Origin: Bombyx mori
Taxonomy: Eukaryota; Arthropoda; Insecta; Lepidoptera; Bombycidae
Assembly (NCBI RefSeq): GCF_030269925.1
Contig: NC_085121.1
Span: forward strand, 2,993,501-3,057,500
Direction: 5' to 3'
DNA: 64,000 nucleotides
Shown: piece by piece, positions 41,557 through 54,872 of the stretch
Layout of the letters: every line of letters starts with the position of its first letter
How positions within the stretch are numbered: position 1 is the first letter of the stretch
The notes under the pieces: model-generated
What the model was told of the DNA's origin: nothing
Seen by the model: the letters and a program-made list of their open reading frames with translations, nothing else
The model's database searches: none
Position numbers and translations under genes: made by a program

Positions 41557-44500
41557 AAGACTGTCAATTTTAGCTGACAAATCGCAGCGATCTCTTACTT
41601 ACGGATCAATTATCGTACACAAGCAAACAGTTGACGAACCGAATGGAGTGCCTAAGAGGGAAACAAATTACAATCTCCTGAAGCGAAACAAACTAGGCCT
41701 TGAAAGTTCGGCTACCCGAGCTCTTTTGTGCGAAACGAATGGAAAAAAGGTGCTGAAGAAACATCACTACCGTGAGTTTGATAGCGCTTCGATTTATCAA
41801 GCAGCCATTTTTTTTTCTTCAACCATACATTTTTTTTAATTATTCATCGGTATTATTTGAGTGTTGCGCGTTCTTAATGTTCTCACTGTCACTGGGAAGA
41901 ATCTGATAATAAGAGCGGTCTTCCAAAGCCTCATGCTATAAGCGAAACTCCGGTAACCGTGTCTCATTTGCGAATATTTTTTCAGGGAAAAAAATGTCAC
42001 CACTCGACCATATTTACAGTTACACTAATAAGGCGGGTCCAGAGCAATCCGTCAGAAACGCTTAAGAAGAACAATTATTTACACGGGGAGACATAAAACC
42101 TGTGTATGTTTTGTTTATTGCCGTCAAAACGGCTTGGGTTGTTTAAATTTTTTAATGTTAATTTTCGCACCGACAAAGTAGCGTAAGAATTCTTAGTAAT
42201 TTAATGCAAAAACTGCAGATTCTGGCAAAATCTCTCGGCGATTCTGGGTTCGTGAACCTCGCTTTTATTATATTTTATTAAAAGAGCATAAGCAATCTAG
42301 ATGAATAAGACCAGCTTCCCATAAGGCGACTCAGAGTTGACGTAAAATGAAACGTGGGTTCGCCATTACTATTTTTGGTCTCGGTATTCCTTTTAATATT
42401 ACGCCATCGAGTTTGGCAGCGTGGGTGCAATATCTGTTGTCTCGTAGCGAGAAACGAGCCATATTTAAAGGAAACACTAACAAAAGGACAAAGCCATATC
42501 TCGTACGGGTGTGCGTTTTATTTTAATTCAGCAACAAACAGAACTGGGTTGTGCCTTTAGACGCCCACGTAACTACGAAACGTACAGACGCAAGCACGAA
42601 TGTTTAGGTCGATCACAATACAGAATAAGTTTTGATAAAATAATGTTTGACGCGTCCACGCGACGATATAGTACGTACATATGTGTACGAGACCATATGT
42701 CCGTTCCGATTTAGCGCATTTCACTCGCGCCAACGAAATGAAGAGTCTGCGCAAAAAATCTGTTCAGATTCTTTCACGATCGGCTAACTTATGAATGAAA
42801 CGAGATAACGGAATCGCCTGGATAAGATTGAAAGTGCATACACACATGCAAGGCGATTAATTCACGACCGCCACTTTAGGAGATATTGACTTAGCAGAGA
42901 TGCCCCGCCTCCGGTTGGCCGGTTGGCCGCGATGACCTTGACTCCACGAGCCGAATGCATATTATTCAAATTACGTAATACGAAATTAGCCTGCAGCAAG
43001 TTGCAACCAGTTTAGCTGTATGCGTCAGCCGGAGAACGGTATGATAAGGCAGAAAACGAGAGAAATAGTATATTCCACGATACGCATTCCACGATTCACG
43101 CTCACCGCCGGCATGGGAAAGGTGATTTTATTTTTAGTGAGTCTACTTGTTGACATCATGATTTCGTCTAGACTGCACGCAGATACCCATCGCGTTTCAA
43201 CGACCCCGCCATCAACGCATTAAACATATACAAACTAGTTTACAGAGTTCGATGCATTTGTCAAACGATCCTAATATTATATTTAAATTAGAATATAAAC
43301 ACGACCAAGTGATATAAGCGGAACGATATGACCTATGGAAACGGACGATCAGAAACACGTTAAAATATTCTAATGGTCTTTTTTTTTTGCGTTTCATTAT
43401 TTTATTTATTTAATAATTATGTATATTCCGATCGTCTTTAGTGCACTACAAGATGAACAATTCTATCGTTACATTATACGAACGTAATCTTTTGAAAAGA
43501 AATAATAGCGTGTCCAAATAACGCTCTGAACATTAAAAACAGATTACATTACACGAATTCAATCTTGTAGAATTCGTTTTACTAATGCAGATTTGATTAC
43601 GCGAATTACGTTGGGTTTTTTTTTTTAATACTTTACGCAGCGATAAAAATCGTAATGGATGTCTAGCAATTTTTCAAGTTACGTCATATTATAATGACTG
43701 GACATTTACCTGGAAGCGCTCAATCTCAAATTGCAGAGATTATTTAGACAACAATATAAAAATTAGGTTTGTTCAATACGAGCGGAATTCATTCCAGCAA
43801 TCTGAAGTGGAATAAAAATTTGCTATAAACTATTTTTTTATTAGGAATCAAATAAAAAAACATCAAATTGCCCACTTCCTCTAACGCACAATTGGCTTAT
43901 TCAAAATAAATAACCCAAAAAAACACCTCACAATAGAGCACAAATCGACAATGGACACAGTCTAGACTACAAAGGATGGCAAGTATGTATGTATGTATGA
44001 TTTGTAATATTCGTACAACAAAAAATGAAGATCAAACTACAGTTGAAGAAATATTAAGTTAACGCATACAAAAATATAGCAAAAATACAAAGTGCACACT
44101 ACATTTTGTATGAACGTAATATCAAATGGAAAATTAAAAAAAAATTAGGAAAAATTTAATCCAATCTCAAAACCACAAATGATGTAAGATGAATGAGCAA
44201 TCAGAATAAAAGGTCATTAACCTCGGACGGCAGACGCATAAAAAGCTAGAAATCTAACAGGTAGTGACCAGATCGGAGATAGTAGATTGATTAGTACGAT
44301 GAAACGACAGATCTAGTGACCCGGCCAGTTTCGTATGCGGGTCACGTATTCAATTGCAATAAAACAAATAAACCGATGCAAAATCACGAATTTTTTTTTA
44401 GTCCAATATGTGAAGAGAATACAAAATTTTGGTCGAAGTTCGGAATTATCTCTTAACAGAACGCATAAATTTGACCATAAAACTGCATCGTGTCCCGATA

Positions 44501-46727
44501 TTTTAACGCCAACAATTCACTCAACGTTTTTACCGTACTTACGTAATCTTAACGAAGTTTTTTATTTATTTTATTTTATTTATTTCGATACTGCCGGAAT
44601 GTATTTGAAAAAACTACAGAGCGAACTTACAACAAGTCAGTTCCGTCATTTCACGGTCGCTTTGCTTCTGAACATTGACACCTTCGCTCGATTACGGTAA
44701 TGGAAGAGAAAGTTCCACTGTCCCATTTATATCAAAGATCGGGAAAATGTTTCACTGAACACTAAATTAACTGTGGTCTTAGCTTGACACAAACATTGAG
44801 AGCATAATATAATCATTGCTAAAAATGGTTCAGTCAACACATTATCCCAATTGGGCCTCGAAGCAAAAAGCCTCTATAGACACTTGACTTGCACAAACAA
44901 TAATCTTCAAATAGATGCCAAATTCCCTCGCGTACCAGTAGACTCAGTTGATTCGCCAAACAAACCAGTGAATGTACACGGATGAGCACTTTTGCTGACC
45001 GGTTCAATGGCTGGTGATACCACGGCAGCCACTTCTACGCGCATTAACCAGAATTCTTAACTGGTCCTTTTTAAAAAAATAATGCAAAACGTGTTTAGAA
45101 CACATAAACGTCTCAAGAGTTCTGTTTTTTTGCAGTTGTAAAACATTCAAATTGGGAAGGTTATTAAAATTTTATTTATTTTCGTCGAGTACTGCAGCGC
45201 AAGCGATATCCATCTTAACTTATTTTTTCTGAACTATTTTAATAACAATGGCCGCGAAACGCCATGGACATCGTAGTTAAAATGTCAAAAGCCATTCTTA
45301 GGATGCGCAATACAATACCTAGACGACAGAATAGAATGACACAGACACATTCTATTGTGATGAATCCGCGAACCAGTCGATCGAACGATGTGTCAGTCAT
45401 CGATAATTTCATGTTTTGGTAACGATGCTCTATTCCGTATCAGATAACAATATGGACATCTGCATTATGATCTCCGAGTTGTTACTGTCAATCAGTGCTT
45501 TCGTACTGGTGGTCACAAAAAAAAAACAGGCACGTAGGTGTGATTAAAATTCAAGGTTGCCAGTATCTATATCTTAAAACAGATATACCTACAAAAAAAA
45601 ACTAACTAATTATGAACAAGAAGTTCTTATCGTGACGTCTTAGAAATTAAATGAGTACCTGCACAATGAATTCGGAACGTGACTTCGCAGCAATACATGG
45701 GACAATCTAAGACATGATCTAGATTACAACAACAGCACGGCAGCCGGCTGACGTGTGCCCAAAAACAACTACAAAGAAATAGATTTCATGCAGCCAGATA
45801 AAACAATATTCGGACACAGTCAAACGTCTGGCGAAACTTACGAATCATCCCCTGCCAATGACCCAAGTCTAGACTTTTTTAATCTAACTTTTAATGTATC
45901 TTAGAAAAAAATTATGATTGTTGATGAGTAAATGCGCTCGCCGTAACTAACTTGTTCTTACTTATAAAAGTTTTTTATATCCTTGATCATTTCGGGTTAT
46001 TACCGTGCAGAAGCTAGAAGCTCTAAAGTGTCTGGGCGTTTTAAAATAATTAGATGGTTGCAGCGATCATTAGGTCCGGGCTAATTGATCTAGCATTAGT
46101 TTTTATTACTACATAATTGTGACGAATGGCTTCCAGATTGGAGCCGGTCGTGTTTCTATTACAGAAATCTTTCGTGACCACGTGCTATTAACATTTTATT
46201 ATACGACTACGGCAAATCGCGGTCCACCGAACCGATATCCGACAAGTTTGGCGTGAACGCATTAAGATTTAAGAGTCATTTCTAATTTTTATATCGGCTA
46301 ACATCATAGAAAAAAATTAGCATCAAAATACAATTTGGACCGCAACTGCTTTTTGCATCGGTGCAAAAATACGATGGGTACGTACGTACGCTTCGTGCGT
46401 TGAAAATTTTGATCACGGACGAGTCCCGGTGACGGTGCGGATGGTAAAAAAAAAAACACCGGCTATCGTGATACGATCGGACCGATGAACCCGGGCGATC
46501 GCACGCATCATTGAAATGCGCAAGCGCAAAATTCGTAAATTGCAAAGCTCTAAGCATCTAGACTTTTAACGTTCAAGGACTCCGGTGTTTAGATAAAGCC
46601 GCGTGACTGTCGGATTGGACGCGCCTGCTCATCGTTGTAACACCGACCGCGGCTCGACCACTTCGTATAATTGCACATGACAACGAAACAGGCGCAATGT
46701 AATATTCTATTCACCGTTTTAAATTGT
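41557..46727. other. Repeat-poor unique block (possible fzr upstream intron or regulatory DNA)
   Basis: No SINE, and at most a small Helitron-end trace (CTAGTGACCCGGCCAG) at 44312. Short + strand frames at 41648-41839, 42354-42714 and 44335-44700 show no family resemblance. CpG-containing, less AT-rich patches lie near 42890-43210 and 46370-46660. Function unknown. Confidence 0.4.
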
Positions 46728-46995
46728 TTTCCTACCTATTCTAATAATCTCGAGGGGTTATTCTAGATTCACCGAGCTAGTAGGTGAGCTCACGGGGTTC
46801 GAACCAAGGGTGTTGCTATCACTGGCCTTAGCAAGAGCAGTGCTTCGCAGGATCTATCACCGGATCGGAAAAGCGACCTACTGACAAGATCCGGTGAGAA
46901 ACTCAGTGGGCTGTGTCTATGGGTTAATTTACTCGTCGAGCCCTTCCTCGCAAGCGACGGGTTAGACGAGGACGGTGACCTGGCGTTTAAATGGG
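46728..46995 (-). mobile_element. Jockey-clade LINE 3' tail
   Basis: TTCCTACCTATTCTAATAAT, GTAGGTGAGCTCACGGGGTT, AGGATCTATCACCGGATCGG and ATCCGGTGAGAAACTCAGTG. Confidence 0.78.
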
Positions 46996-48078
46996 ATTTT
47001 CTATTCACCTTAACATTATTAGGAGCATGTACGTATTTTATTAAAGCTCTTGATATATAATTAGTTTTGCTAAAGAGCTTCTCGTATTTTCATCTTTGAT
47101 AGTTTTTTTCATTACGATCTTCAACAGTCTATTCGTTATTGACTTTTTCTTTCTCTATGATACACCTTTCATTTATAATCAACAATTTTCTTGTTCACAT
47201 CGCGAACTAATAATAAAAATCTCACGCTTCGCCGAGACAATCGGAGATCTAATCGAAAACAATATTAAGCAAATTAAGTCCTGAAGCGTAGACGTAACAA
47301 TTAAATCGCAAACTATTTTTGAATTATTCATACTCAGGGAATTTAAAGGATAACGCAATAATTCTGAATCGATTTAGCGAAACGCAATATTGAAAACACG
47401 ATGAAACGAAATCGATATTTCACATACAACTAGAAATATTCAGTATAATATACTATATAACATATTATACATATGTATTTGTACACTGAACCAAAAAAAT
47501 ATATTTATATCGATACGCATCTGGAATCGTATCACGAGTGCAACATTTTCGATAAATTTTTTTTTGTTTGTTCATTGCATTTATCATGATCTTAAATCGC
47601 AAAAATTTGTATTCAATGCATAATGCAGGCCGTAATCCAGTGGGTGGTGCCGCCGTCAAAACACGATTTAGAATTTCGTGAATGATTTTATGAGTTTCGC
47701 TGTCTGCATTCTATGTGTCTATTTGCCAACGAGACTTGGTGTTTTAATGTGGGAGACGTTTTTTTTTCTTTTCTTTTTTCGTTGTCTCTTTTTTCAATTG
47801 CGCCGAGCTGTCCGCCCGTCGATGCGCGTGTTCGACTCGTAAGCGCGTCGTGAATGGCCGTCATCGCTCCTGAGAAACTGACGACCGGCTAATGCACGCA
47901 AATGGTGGCCAGTTTGATGAGAATTAAAAAAAGAACGTTCGGCTATTCTAGGAAGGTAATGGTTTCGTGAAAATTAAAAAAAAAGCTTTTAATTAAATAC
48001 GTGATCGCAACGCGATAGGTTGGTGAGTAATTCCGTACATCAAACGAATTCAAAATATGTATAATTATGGATCTTTTG
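46996..48078. other. Unrecognised sequence with a CpG-rich patch
   Basis: Mostly AT-rich. 47800-47900 has GCCGAGCTGTCCGCCCGTCG and CTCGTAAGCGCGTCGTG, unusually CpG-dense here. No ORF supported. Confidence 0.4.
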
Positions 48079-48326
48079 ACTTTTTTTTTTATTGCTTAGA
48101 TGGGTAGACGAGCTCACAGCCCACCTGTTGTTAAGTGGTTACTGGAGCCCATAGACATCTACAATGTAAATGCGCCACCCACCTTGAGATATAAGTTCTT
48201 AGGTCTCAGTATAGTTACAACGGCTGCCTCACCCTTCAAACCGAAAAACATTACGGCTTCACGGCAGAAATAGGCAAGGTGGTGGTACCTACCCGTGCGG
48301 ACTCACAAGAGATTCTACCACCAGTA
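48079..48326 (-). mobile_element. Bm1-type SINE
   Basis: T-run, TTGCTTAGATGGGTAGACGA to AGATTCTACCACCAGTAG. Complete short form, 186 bp upstream of the RTE duplication. Confidence 0.92.
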
Positions 48327-48524
48327 GGTGGTACGATCTCTGGATCTCTGATAGGATTTGACTGAAAATTTCTTTAAATTGGCTTTAATAACCCAAACAG
48401 TTGAAGACTGCAATCTCGTATCTTACACTATCTTAGAATAACATCCTATCCTGTCATTAATCGGAAGTCACGAGTCTAAAAACCTAGTTTTCTTGCTTAT
48501 TTGGTAACCCGTAATCTATCGGTA

Positions 48525-51468
48525 CTCTCCCAAGCCGATTGGTCTTCGTGGGGGAGAATGACCAACACCCTCTAATGGAAAAGAACAGATTTTTAGATAT
48601 ACACATAGCCACTTTTAACGCAAGATCATTAAGAACTCCTGAAAAACTTCAAGAACTTGAATTTGCTTTATCAGATATAAAATGGGATATAATAGGAATA
48701 AGTGAAATGAGAAGATATGGAGAAGGAATTGAAGACTATGGAAACTTTATTTTACACTATAAAGGCGAAACCCCAGGGCTCTACGGAGTCGGCTTTCTTG
48801 TAAAAAAAGGACTTGCCGAGAAAATAGGAGAAATCAAAGGTGTCTCAGAGAGAATAGCAGTTTTAAACATTGAGTTACCAGTCAAAAATGCTGAAAAATG
48901 GTCTATAATTCAAGCTTATTCTCCAACAGAATCGAACAAGAAAGATGACATAAGGAAAATAGATAAATTCTATGAAGATTTACATCTTACCATTGAAAAT
49001 TCGCATAAAAATATAATTGTCATGGGTGATTTTAACGGTCAGATAGGAAAGCGCAATAACATTGGAGAAGAATACACTATAGGACTGTATGGCTCAGGCA
49101 AAAGAACTAATAACGGAGAGAGATTAGTGACTTTTGCCTTACAACATAAACTCAGTATTCTTAATAGTTTTTTCAAAAAGAAGGAAAACAAAAAATGGAC
49201 ATGGACATCCCCAAATGGCATTCATAAAAACGAAATCGATTTTGTCATGTCAAATAATCCTAAGTTTTTCAAGGATGTGTCAATTATCCACAACTTAAAT
49301 TTCCACTCTGATCATAAAATGGTCCGTGCTGCATTGACTGGGATACCTATGAAAAGGACAAGGAAGTATCATAACAATAATTCAAGGATAGTGTGTACGG
49401 GAGAAAGCGAAGCACTCTCAGCTAACCTCAAATTATTGGCAAAGAACCAACACTCCAATAAAGATTTATCCATTGAAGAAAAATACAATAAGTTCATACA
49501 AATATTAAAAGAAGCGACAAGAAAGACTAATACAGAAGATAATAGAGCGATTTCAAAACAAACACAGGAACTACTTCAAGAAAGGAAAAACCTCATCAAA
49601 GGAAAGGAGGATAAATATAAAATATCAGATATTAGTAAGAAAATAAATGAACAAATTAGAAAAGATAGAAAAATTAAGCGGGACAACACTATGAAAAAAC
49701 ACATAGAGAAGACAGGTGGAATTAAAAAGGCTATAAAAGAACTAACAGTAAAAAAGGACTGGATGCCAAAAGTAAAGACTGACAAAAATAACTACACTTG
49801 TAAACGACCAGAAATACTGGAGTTGGCTACAGATTATTACAAGAAACTATATAAAAGCAACAAGAGCGGAAGAGCTCAAATAAATGAACTAGAATCTGTA
49901 GGAACTAATATCACACCTACAATTTTGACGGAGGAAACAATGAAAGCAATCAATTCTCAAAAAATAGACAAAACTCCTGGATCTGACCAAATAACCAACG
50001 AACTACTAAAATCGGTTGCATCGACCATTGCCCCGATATTGACTGAACTGTTTAATGAAATTATTGAGACTGAAGATATACCCACCGATTGGACAAAATC
50101 AACTATAATTTTATTACACAAAAAGGGAGACAAAGGAGACATTGGAAATTATCGCCCAATTAGTTTGATGTCCAATGTGTATAAAGTATTTTCTAAAATT
50201 ATACTCTCGCGAATTACAACTACACTTGATGAAAACCAACCAAAGGAACAAGCCGGCTTTAGAAGCAAATTCACACATACACGTTGTAAGACAAATCATA
50301 CAAAAATACAAAGAATACAATAAATCCTTTTATATAGGATTCGTTGATTTTAATAAAGCCTTCGATTCTCTAGAACATTCATATATTTGGCAAGCACTAC
50401 AGAGTCAAGGAGTGGAGGCCAAATTCATAAAAATTCTTCAAAACATATATTGTGGAAGTGTAGCACAAGTGCGGCTTGAGAAAACTGGTAGACAATTCCC
50501 AATAGAACGAGGGGTTCGTCAAGGAGACCCTATATCGCCTAAGCTATTTACGGCTGTTTTGGAGAACATATTCCGGAATATAAATTGGGAAAAAAATGGC
50601 ATTAACATAAACGGTGAAAATCTCAACCATTTAAGATTTGCGGACGATCTGGTCCTCTTTTCTGAATGCCCGGAAAAACTGCTACAAGAACTGTCAGATC
50701 AAAGTGCAAAAGCAGGGCTATCGATGAATACCGCTAAGACCAAAATTATGACCAATTCTACGAAGACCTATAATATCACCGTTAACAATGAAAAAATCGG
50801 ATATGTGGAAGAGTATGTTTACCTGGGGCAGTTAATATCGCCAAGTGACACTATGCAAAAAGAGATCGATCGGAGAATAGCCAATACTTGGAAGAGATAC
50901 TGGTCCCTCAGTGAAATAATGAAAAATAAAGATATGCCTATGAAAGACAAACGAAAAGTATATAATACGTGCATTCTACCATGCCTGATCTATGGATGCC
51001 AAACATGGGCATTGACAAAAAAACAATTAAATAAAATAAACATATGTCAGAACAATATAGAAAGAAGTATCACTGGAATTAAGAGAAAAGATAAAATTAG
51101 ACTAACATACGTAAAAAATATAACAAAATTAAAAAGCGTCGAAAAGGTATATAAAATGCAAAAGTGGAGATGGGCAGGACATATGTTAAGAGAGACACAA
51201 GAAAAGTGGACAAAGAATGTAACGGAATGGTACCCAAGAGATGGCCATAGAAGTAAAGGCAGAAAAAATCAAAGATGGGAAGATGATTTCAAAAGAATAG
51301 CTGGCGGAGAGTGGCTGAGAAAGTCAAAGGACAGGACCTTGTGGAAAACATTAGAGGAGGCCTATGTCGAGAGACAAGCTGTTTCCTAGCATTAAAATAT
51401 ATATATATAATATTTAGATATAAGCATTGTAAATTTTTAACAGCAATAAAGGCTAATAATAAAAATAA
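48525..51468 (+). mobile_element. Nearly intact RTE-clade non-LTR retrotransposon
   Basis: 2.94 kb, flanked by a perfect 13-bp duplication TAATCTATCGGTA at 48512-48524 and 51469-51481. A single ORF region (AP endonuclease then reverse transcriptase) fills it, with one frameshift. The 5' leader is only about 50 bp. The 3' end is AATAAAGGCTAATAATAAAA, a short A/T-rich tail typical of RTE elements. Confidence 0.92.
48575..51389 (+). pseudogene. RTE-clade endonuclease/reverse transcriptase with one frameshift
   Basis: ATG at 48575 (MEKNRFLDIHIATFNARSL) opens an AP-type endonuclease: GISEMRRYGEG with the catalytic Glu, VMGDFNGQIG, NEIDFVMSN and HSDHKMV. The reverse transcriptase follows: TPGSDQITNEL, NYRPISLMSNVYKVFSKI and EQAGFRSKF. 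At about 50265-50280 the frame shifts by one. The second frame continues with HIHVVRQIIQKYKEYN, GFVDFNKAFDSLEH, RGVRQGDPISPKLF, FADD at about 50637-50648, and a C-terminal region (CLIYGCQTWAL, KWRWAGHMLRE) to TAG at 51387. Relatives usually have a few extra residues between SKF and HIH, so a small deletion likely caused the shift; that is inference. Confidence 0.92.
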
Positions 51469-51481
51469 TAATCTATCGGTA

Positions 51482-52555
51482 GTAGTAAATCTGCAGGAAT
51501 TACTCCTGTACTTCTTGTCCAGAGTACTCGTGACACTCTTTACTCCCACCACGAGACGACTATGCGGTTAGGTCAGAATAACCGTCGCAGAAACAAATGT
51601 ACCGCCAATAGCACAATATTTTATTCAAAATTATTTTACTATTTGCTAAGTTTCACACCGTGAAATCGACATTTCATAAAATCAATAAACAAACCACATA
51701 ATTCCACAAAATACCGAAAAAAAAAAGTCAAAATCAAAAGAAAACAGAGAGAGAACAAGTTTAATTTATTAATATTATGCTATCCGACACCATTTTACAA
51801 CCTCAATTATTATTCTTCAATCATTCTTAGATAAGAAACTTAGAGTTGCACATTAGTTAATAAATATACAAAGGAAAGAAATAGAAAAAAAAAGCTGCAG
51901 AGTCCATGAAATTTCAATGAATTATTATTTCTATTGAGGTCGTTGTCGCGCTTCGTTCGTGTGATGTCAGTCGTGTGGACATATGACTCGCTAAGTGTTG
52001 CACGATGCAAAAAAAAGGAGACATTACCAAGCTATTGTTGTGATCGAATCAGAATATATGCATACTGACAAATAATGATAATTATATTCATTTGGACTTT
52101 AAACAAACGTTAAGGACTGTTCGAATTTTGATAACAAAGGCGTTTGTTAATGCGCCATGTTGTGACTTCGAATCTGGAGTTCGGGGATCCGATTGTGGTC
52201 CTATTAGGTTGAAGGAGAGTACCCGTTCTTATCAATTTATTTGTGACAAACCAGCATTTAGAACAACGGAATTTGCATTGCGATCTACATCGGCTCCGAT
52301 AAGAGCTCAACCCAAGGTCGCTGAAGCCAGAATGCTACCAACTAATATTGGTTTATCAACCAACAATTTTAAGAAATCGTAAACCGGCCGTGATCTAACC
52401 ACATCTCTGGTCGGCAAACATAACAGTGTAGGTATACGTGCAAAAAACCCATCTCTATCCACTCGAGAGTGCCAAACTGATTAGCACATCCTCATTGTCG
52501 TGTGCGCGTTAACAGTTCCGCGGGCGATAATTGACATACAAAACAATTCGTAACC
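51482..52555. other. Unrecognised sequence
   Basis: An open + strand frame at 52092-52382 (96 codons) shows no recognisable motif. The rest is AT-rich. Confidence 0.35.
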
Positions 52556-52700
52556 TTTTTTTTTTTTTCGGGCCGGGCACCGAACCTCCTGCGAGGTCTC
52601 CGCGCCTAGGGGGCGCGCGGGGTATGTGCGACTCGACTATCTGCAAGGTGTTGGGAGCAGACCGCGGGCCCAAGGAAAAGGAACACGCAGCTTATCGCGA
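52556..52700 (-). mobile_element. GC-rich LINE 3' end, inverse of 54000-54302
   Basis: A T-run (52556-52568), then CGGGCCGGGCACCGAACCTC, CGCGCCTAGGGGGCGCGCGG and a GTATGTGCGACTCGAC segment match the reverse complement of the 54180-54302 tail over about 120 bp. Clade not identified. Confidence 0.75.
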
Positions 52701-52965
52701 CTAACGTTTCACGCGGTACCATGCAAATTGGGAAACGGCAAAGGGAAGATTTTCGACCAAGCGGGTAACATTCCTCGGTGGACCGACGGTCCAAATGTTG
52801 CTTTTCAAAACGTGTTTATATTATGCAAGCTTCTATCATAAATATCGTTGGGGCGATTCAGGTTTTTTTGCCGGATGTCTATTATATGATAGCTACCGCT
52901 ACATGTGCAGCAGCAAGTGAGACAGGCGTTGTACCAGACCAATGAGACTTCGACCTTCACAATGT

Positions 52966-53126
52966 TTTTTTTTTTATTGCTTAGTTGGGTGGACGAGCTC
53001 ACAGCCCACCTGTTGTTAAGTGGTTACTGGAGCCCATAGACATGTACAACGTAAATGCGCCACACATCTTGAGATATAAGTTCTAAGGTCTCAGTACAGT
53101 TACAGCGACTGCCCCACCTTTCAAAC
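52966..53126 (-). mobile_element. Bm1 SINE, truncated
   Basis: TTGCTTAGTTGGGTGGACGA to CTGCCCCACCTTTCAAAC. The promoter-side ~90 bp are missing, and RTE-like sequence follows directly. Confidence 0.85.
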
Positions 53127-53129
53127 GTA

Positions 53130-53455
53130 GGCAAACGTTCCAACTCCATACAAATGGAGTACATCTCCATACACATCTCCAGAAAGAGCACTCGATGAAG
53201 AGACTGGTAGTCCAGGGCCGGGTGGAAGGCAGAAGATCACGCGGCCGCTCACCGACCCGCTGGACTGACCTAATAAAGAAGGCAACTGAGTCCACTATAG
53301 TCGAATGTACTCGAAACGCTTCGGACCTGGAAGCGCATTGCCTGGAGGGCGGTCGTTGGGAGCATGGGTGACCTAAAGGGTCCTTCTGCACATACAGCGT
53401 CAGCGCAACCACGACCACTCTGACAAGAGTGTCCGACTGAGAAGAAGAAGAAGGT
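53130..53455 (+). pseudogene. RTE-like reverse-transcriptase C-terminus
   Basis: Reads MKRLVVQGRVEGRRSRGRSP, then TRWTDLIKK and RNASDLEAHCLEGGRWEHG and a stop. The 3' tail has GACTGAGAAGAAGAAGAAGG. Family features are visible despite substitutions. Confidence 0.65.
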
Positions 53456-53995
53456 ACGTAGTTTTCAGAGCAACGTCGCCAATATACATACATTTTATCT
53501 TCTTCACCTTACATTACGCGTTAAGAAATTGCGAATAATTAAACGACACGTTATCATGCTTTAGTTTTAATGTTTTCCGTTCACGGTACATAATTTAATG
53601 GATTACGCTCGTTTCGGATAATGACCAAAATTTTGTAAATGCGAAATCTGTACTCGGTCGGTTTAAAAAAAATGCGATTTTATGTAATTCCGTCACGCAC
53701 AGAGAATAATACACTTTGCTTATTTTGTGCTGAGGCAAAGCCTATAGTCATATAAAAATAAACAGTCTCCCGTACAAATTGATCTAATTCAACTACACAC
53801 CAATAGTAGTTTTTGTATTTTCATCTTAATATCGAAGCTTAGTAATAGTCAAGTGGTCGTCAAATTGGAGATACAAGATTAGGCAAGTTCTAATGGTGAT
53901 TCGATTCACTTAATTCTTTGAAGTCACAGGTGAAATTAAATATGTTCGTGGCCCAGAATTAGTAAACTGTTGGCATAGGTGATTTGCCTTCGGAG
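53456..53995. other. Unrecognised sequence
   Basis: AT-rich, no ORF or repeat recognised. Confidence 0.4.
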
Positions 53996-54302
53996 ACCGA
54001 CGTCGTTGGTCTTCGACTATCGCCTCGACGACCCGTCGGTCGGGCGTCCTCGGGGTGGCGCCGCGTGTCTGGTTGTAGTGTTGACCGCGGGAACCCCCCT
54101 ACTCTGACCGGGTTTTGACTCCGAACGGAGATCGGACGTCGGGTGTAAGAGTGCAGGGGAGTCGTTTAGTGGGTGGACCCTAAAATTCCTCTGGGCCCAC
54201 GGTCTGCCCTCAACACCTGCAGATCGTTGAGTCCCACATACCACGCGCGCCCCTTAGACGCGGGGACCTCGTAGGAGGTTCGGCCCCCGACCCGAAAAAA
54301 AA
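53996..54302 (+). mobile_element. GC-rich LINE 3' end with poly-A
   Basis: GC-rich from CCTTCGGAGACCGACGTCGT to GGTTCGGCCCCCGACCCG and an 8-base A-run at 54295-54302. The last ~120 bp are homologous to 52556-52700 in inverse orientation. Confidence 0.75.
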
Positions 54303-54682
54303 GTGATAGGCCTTAATATGTTGACTACGGAAACTATATTATTTTTAACCTTCAAGTTCTTAAACTAAGGAGAGTTACTATTGAAATCACAAAAAGCTGT
54401 TACAAAGCACGTCATCATTTCTTGTATAATTTATTTTTATTGTATAATTAAACATAAATTTAGACATCATTAATTAATTTATGTACCTACGGATGATAAA
54501 TTTTGGATAATAATTCTCATAAGATCTGCAATCAATGTATGCTGGTAACTATGTAACTTAATGATTATACTTTTTCGTACTTACGGATTTAGTTGTTTGA
54601 TTAAAATAGTATAAAGCACTCAAAACTCACAATTTAATAAAAACATTAGCCACTACTAACATTAGTCATCACATCATAGCCC

Positions 54683-54872
54683 AGGTGTTAGTGGTTACTG
54701 GAGCCTATAGACATCTATAACGTAAATGCGCCACCCACATTGAGTCATGAGTTCTAAGGTCTCAATATAGTTACAACGGCTGTCCTTCAAAGCGAAACGT
54801 ATTACTGCTTCACGGCAGAAATAGGTAGGGCTGTGGTACCTAACCGCGCGGACTCACAAGAGGTCCTACCAG
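54683..54872 (-). mobile_element. Bm1 SINE, partial
   Basis: AGTGGTTACTGGAGCCTATA, AACGTAAATGCGCCACCCAC and CTAACCGCGCGGACTCACAA. The tail side is truncated and a short internal deletion is present. Confidence 0.85.

Noticed and set aside
41648..41839. Possible + strand exon with a CC|GTGAGT donor
   Set aside because: No acceptor, no conserved motif, and the frame ends in homopolymers; one good donor-like site is expected by chance.
44335..44700. 121-codon + strand ORF
   Set aside because: It begins in a Helitron-end-like sequence and has no recognisable domain or splice context.
48539..48574. RTE ORF starting at 48539
   Set aside because: That codon is TTG; the first ATG, at 48575, leads into the endonuclease.
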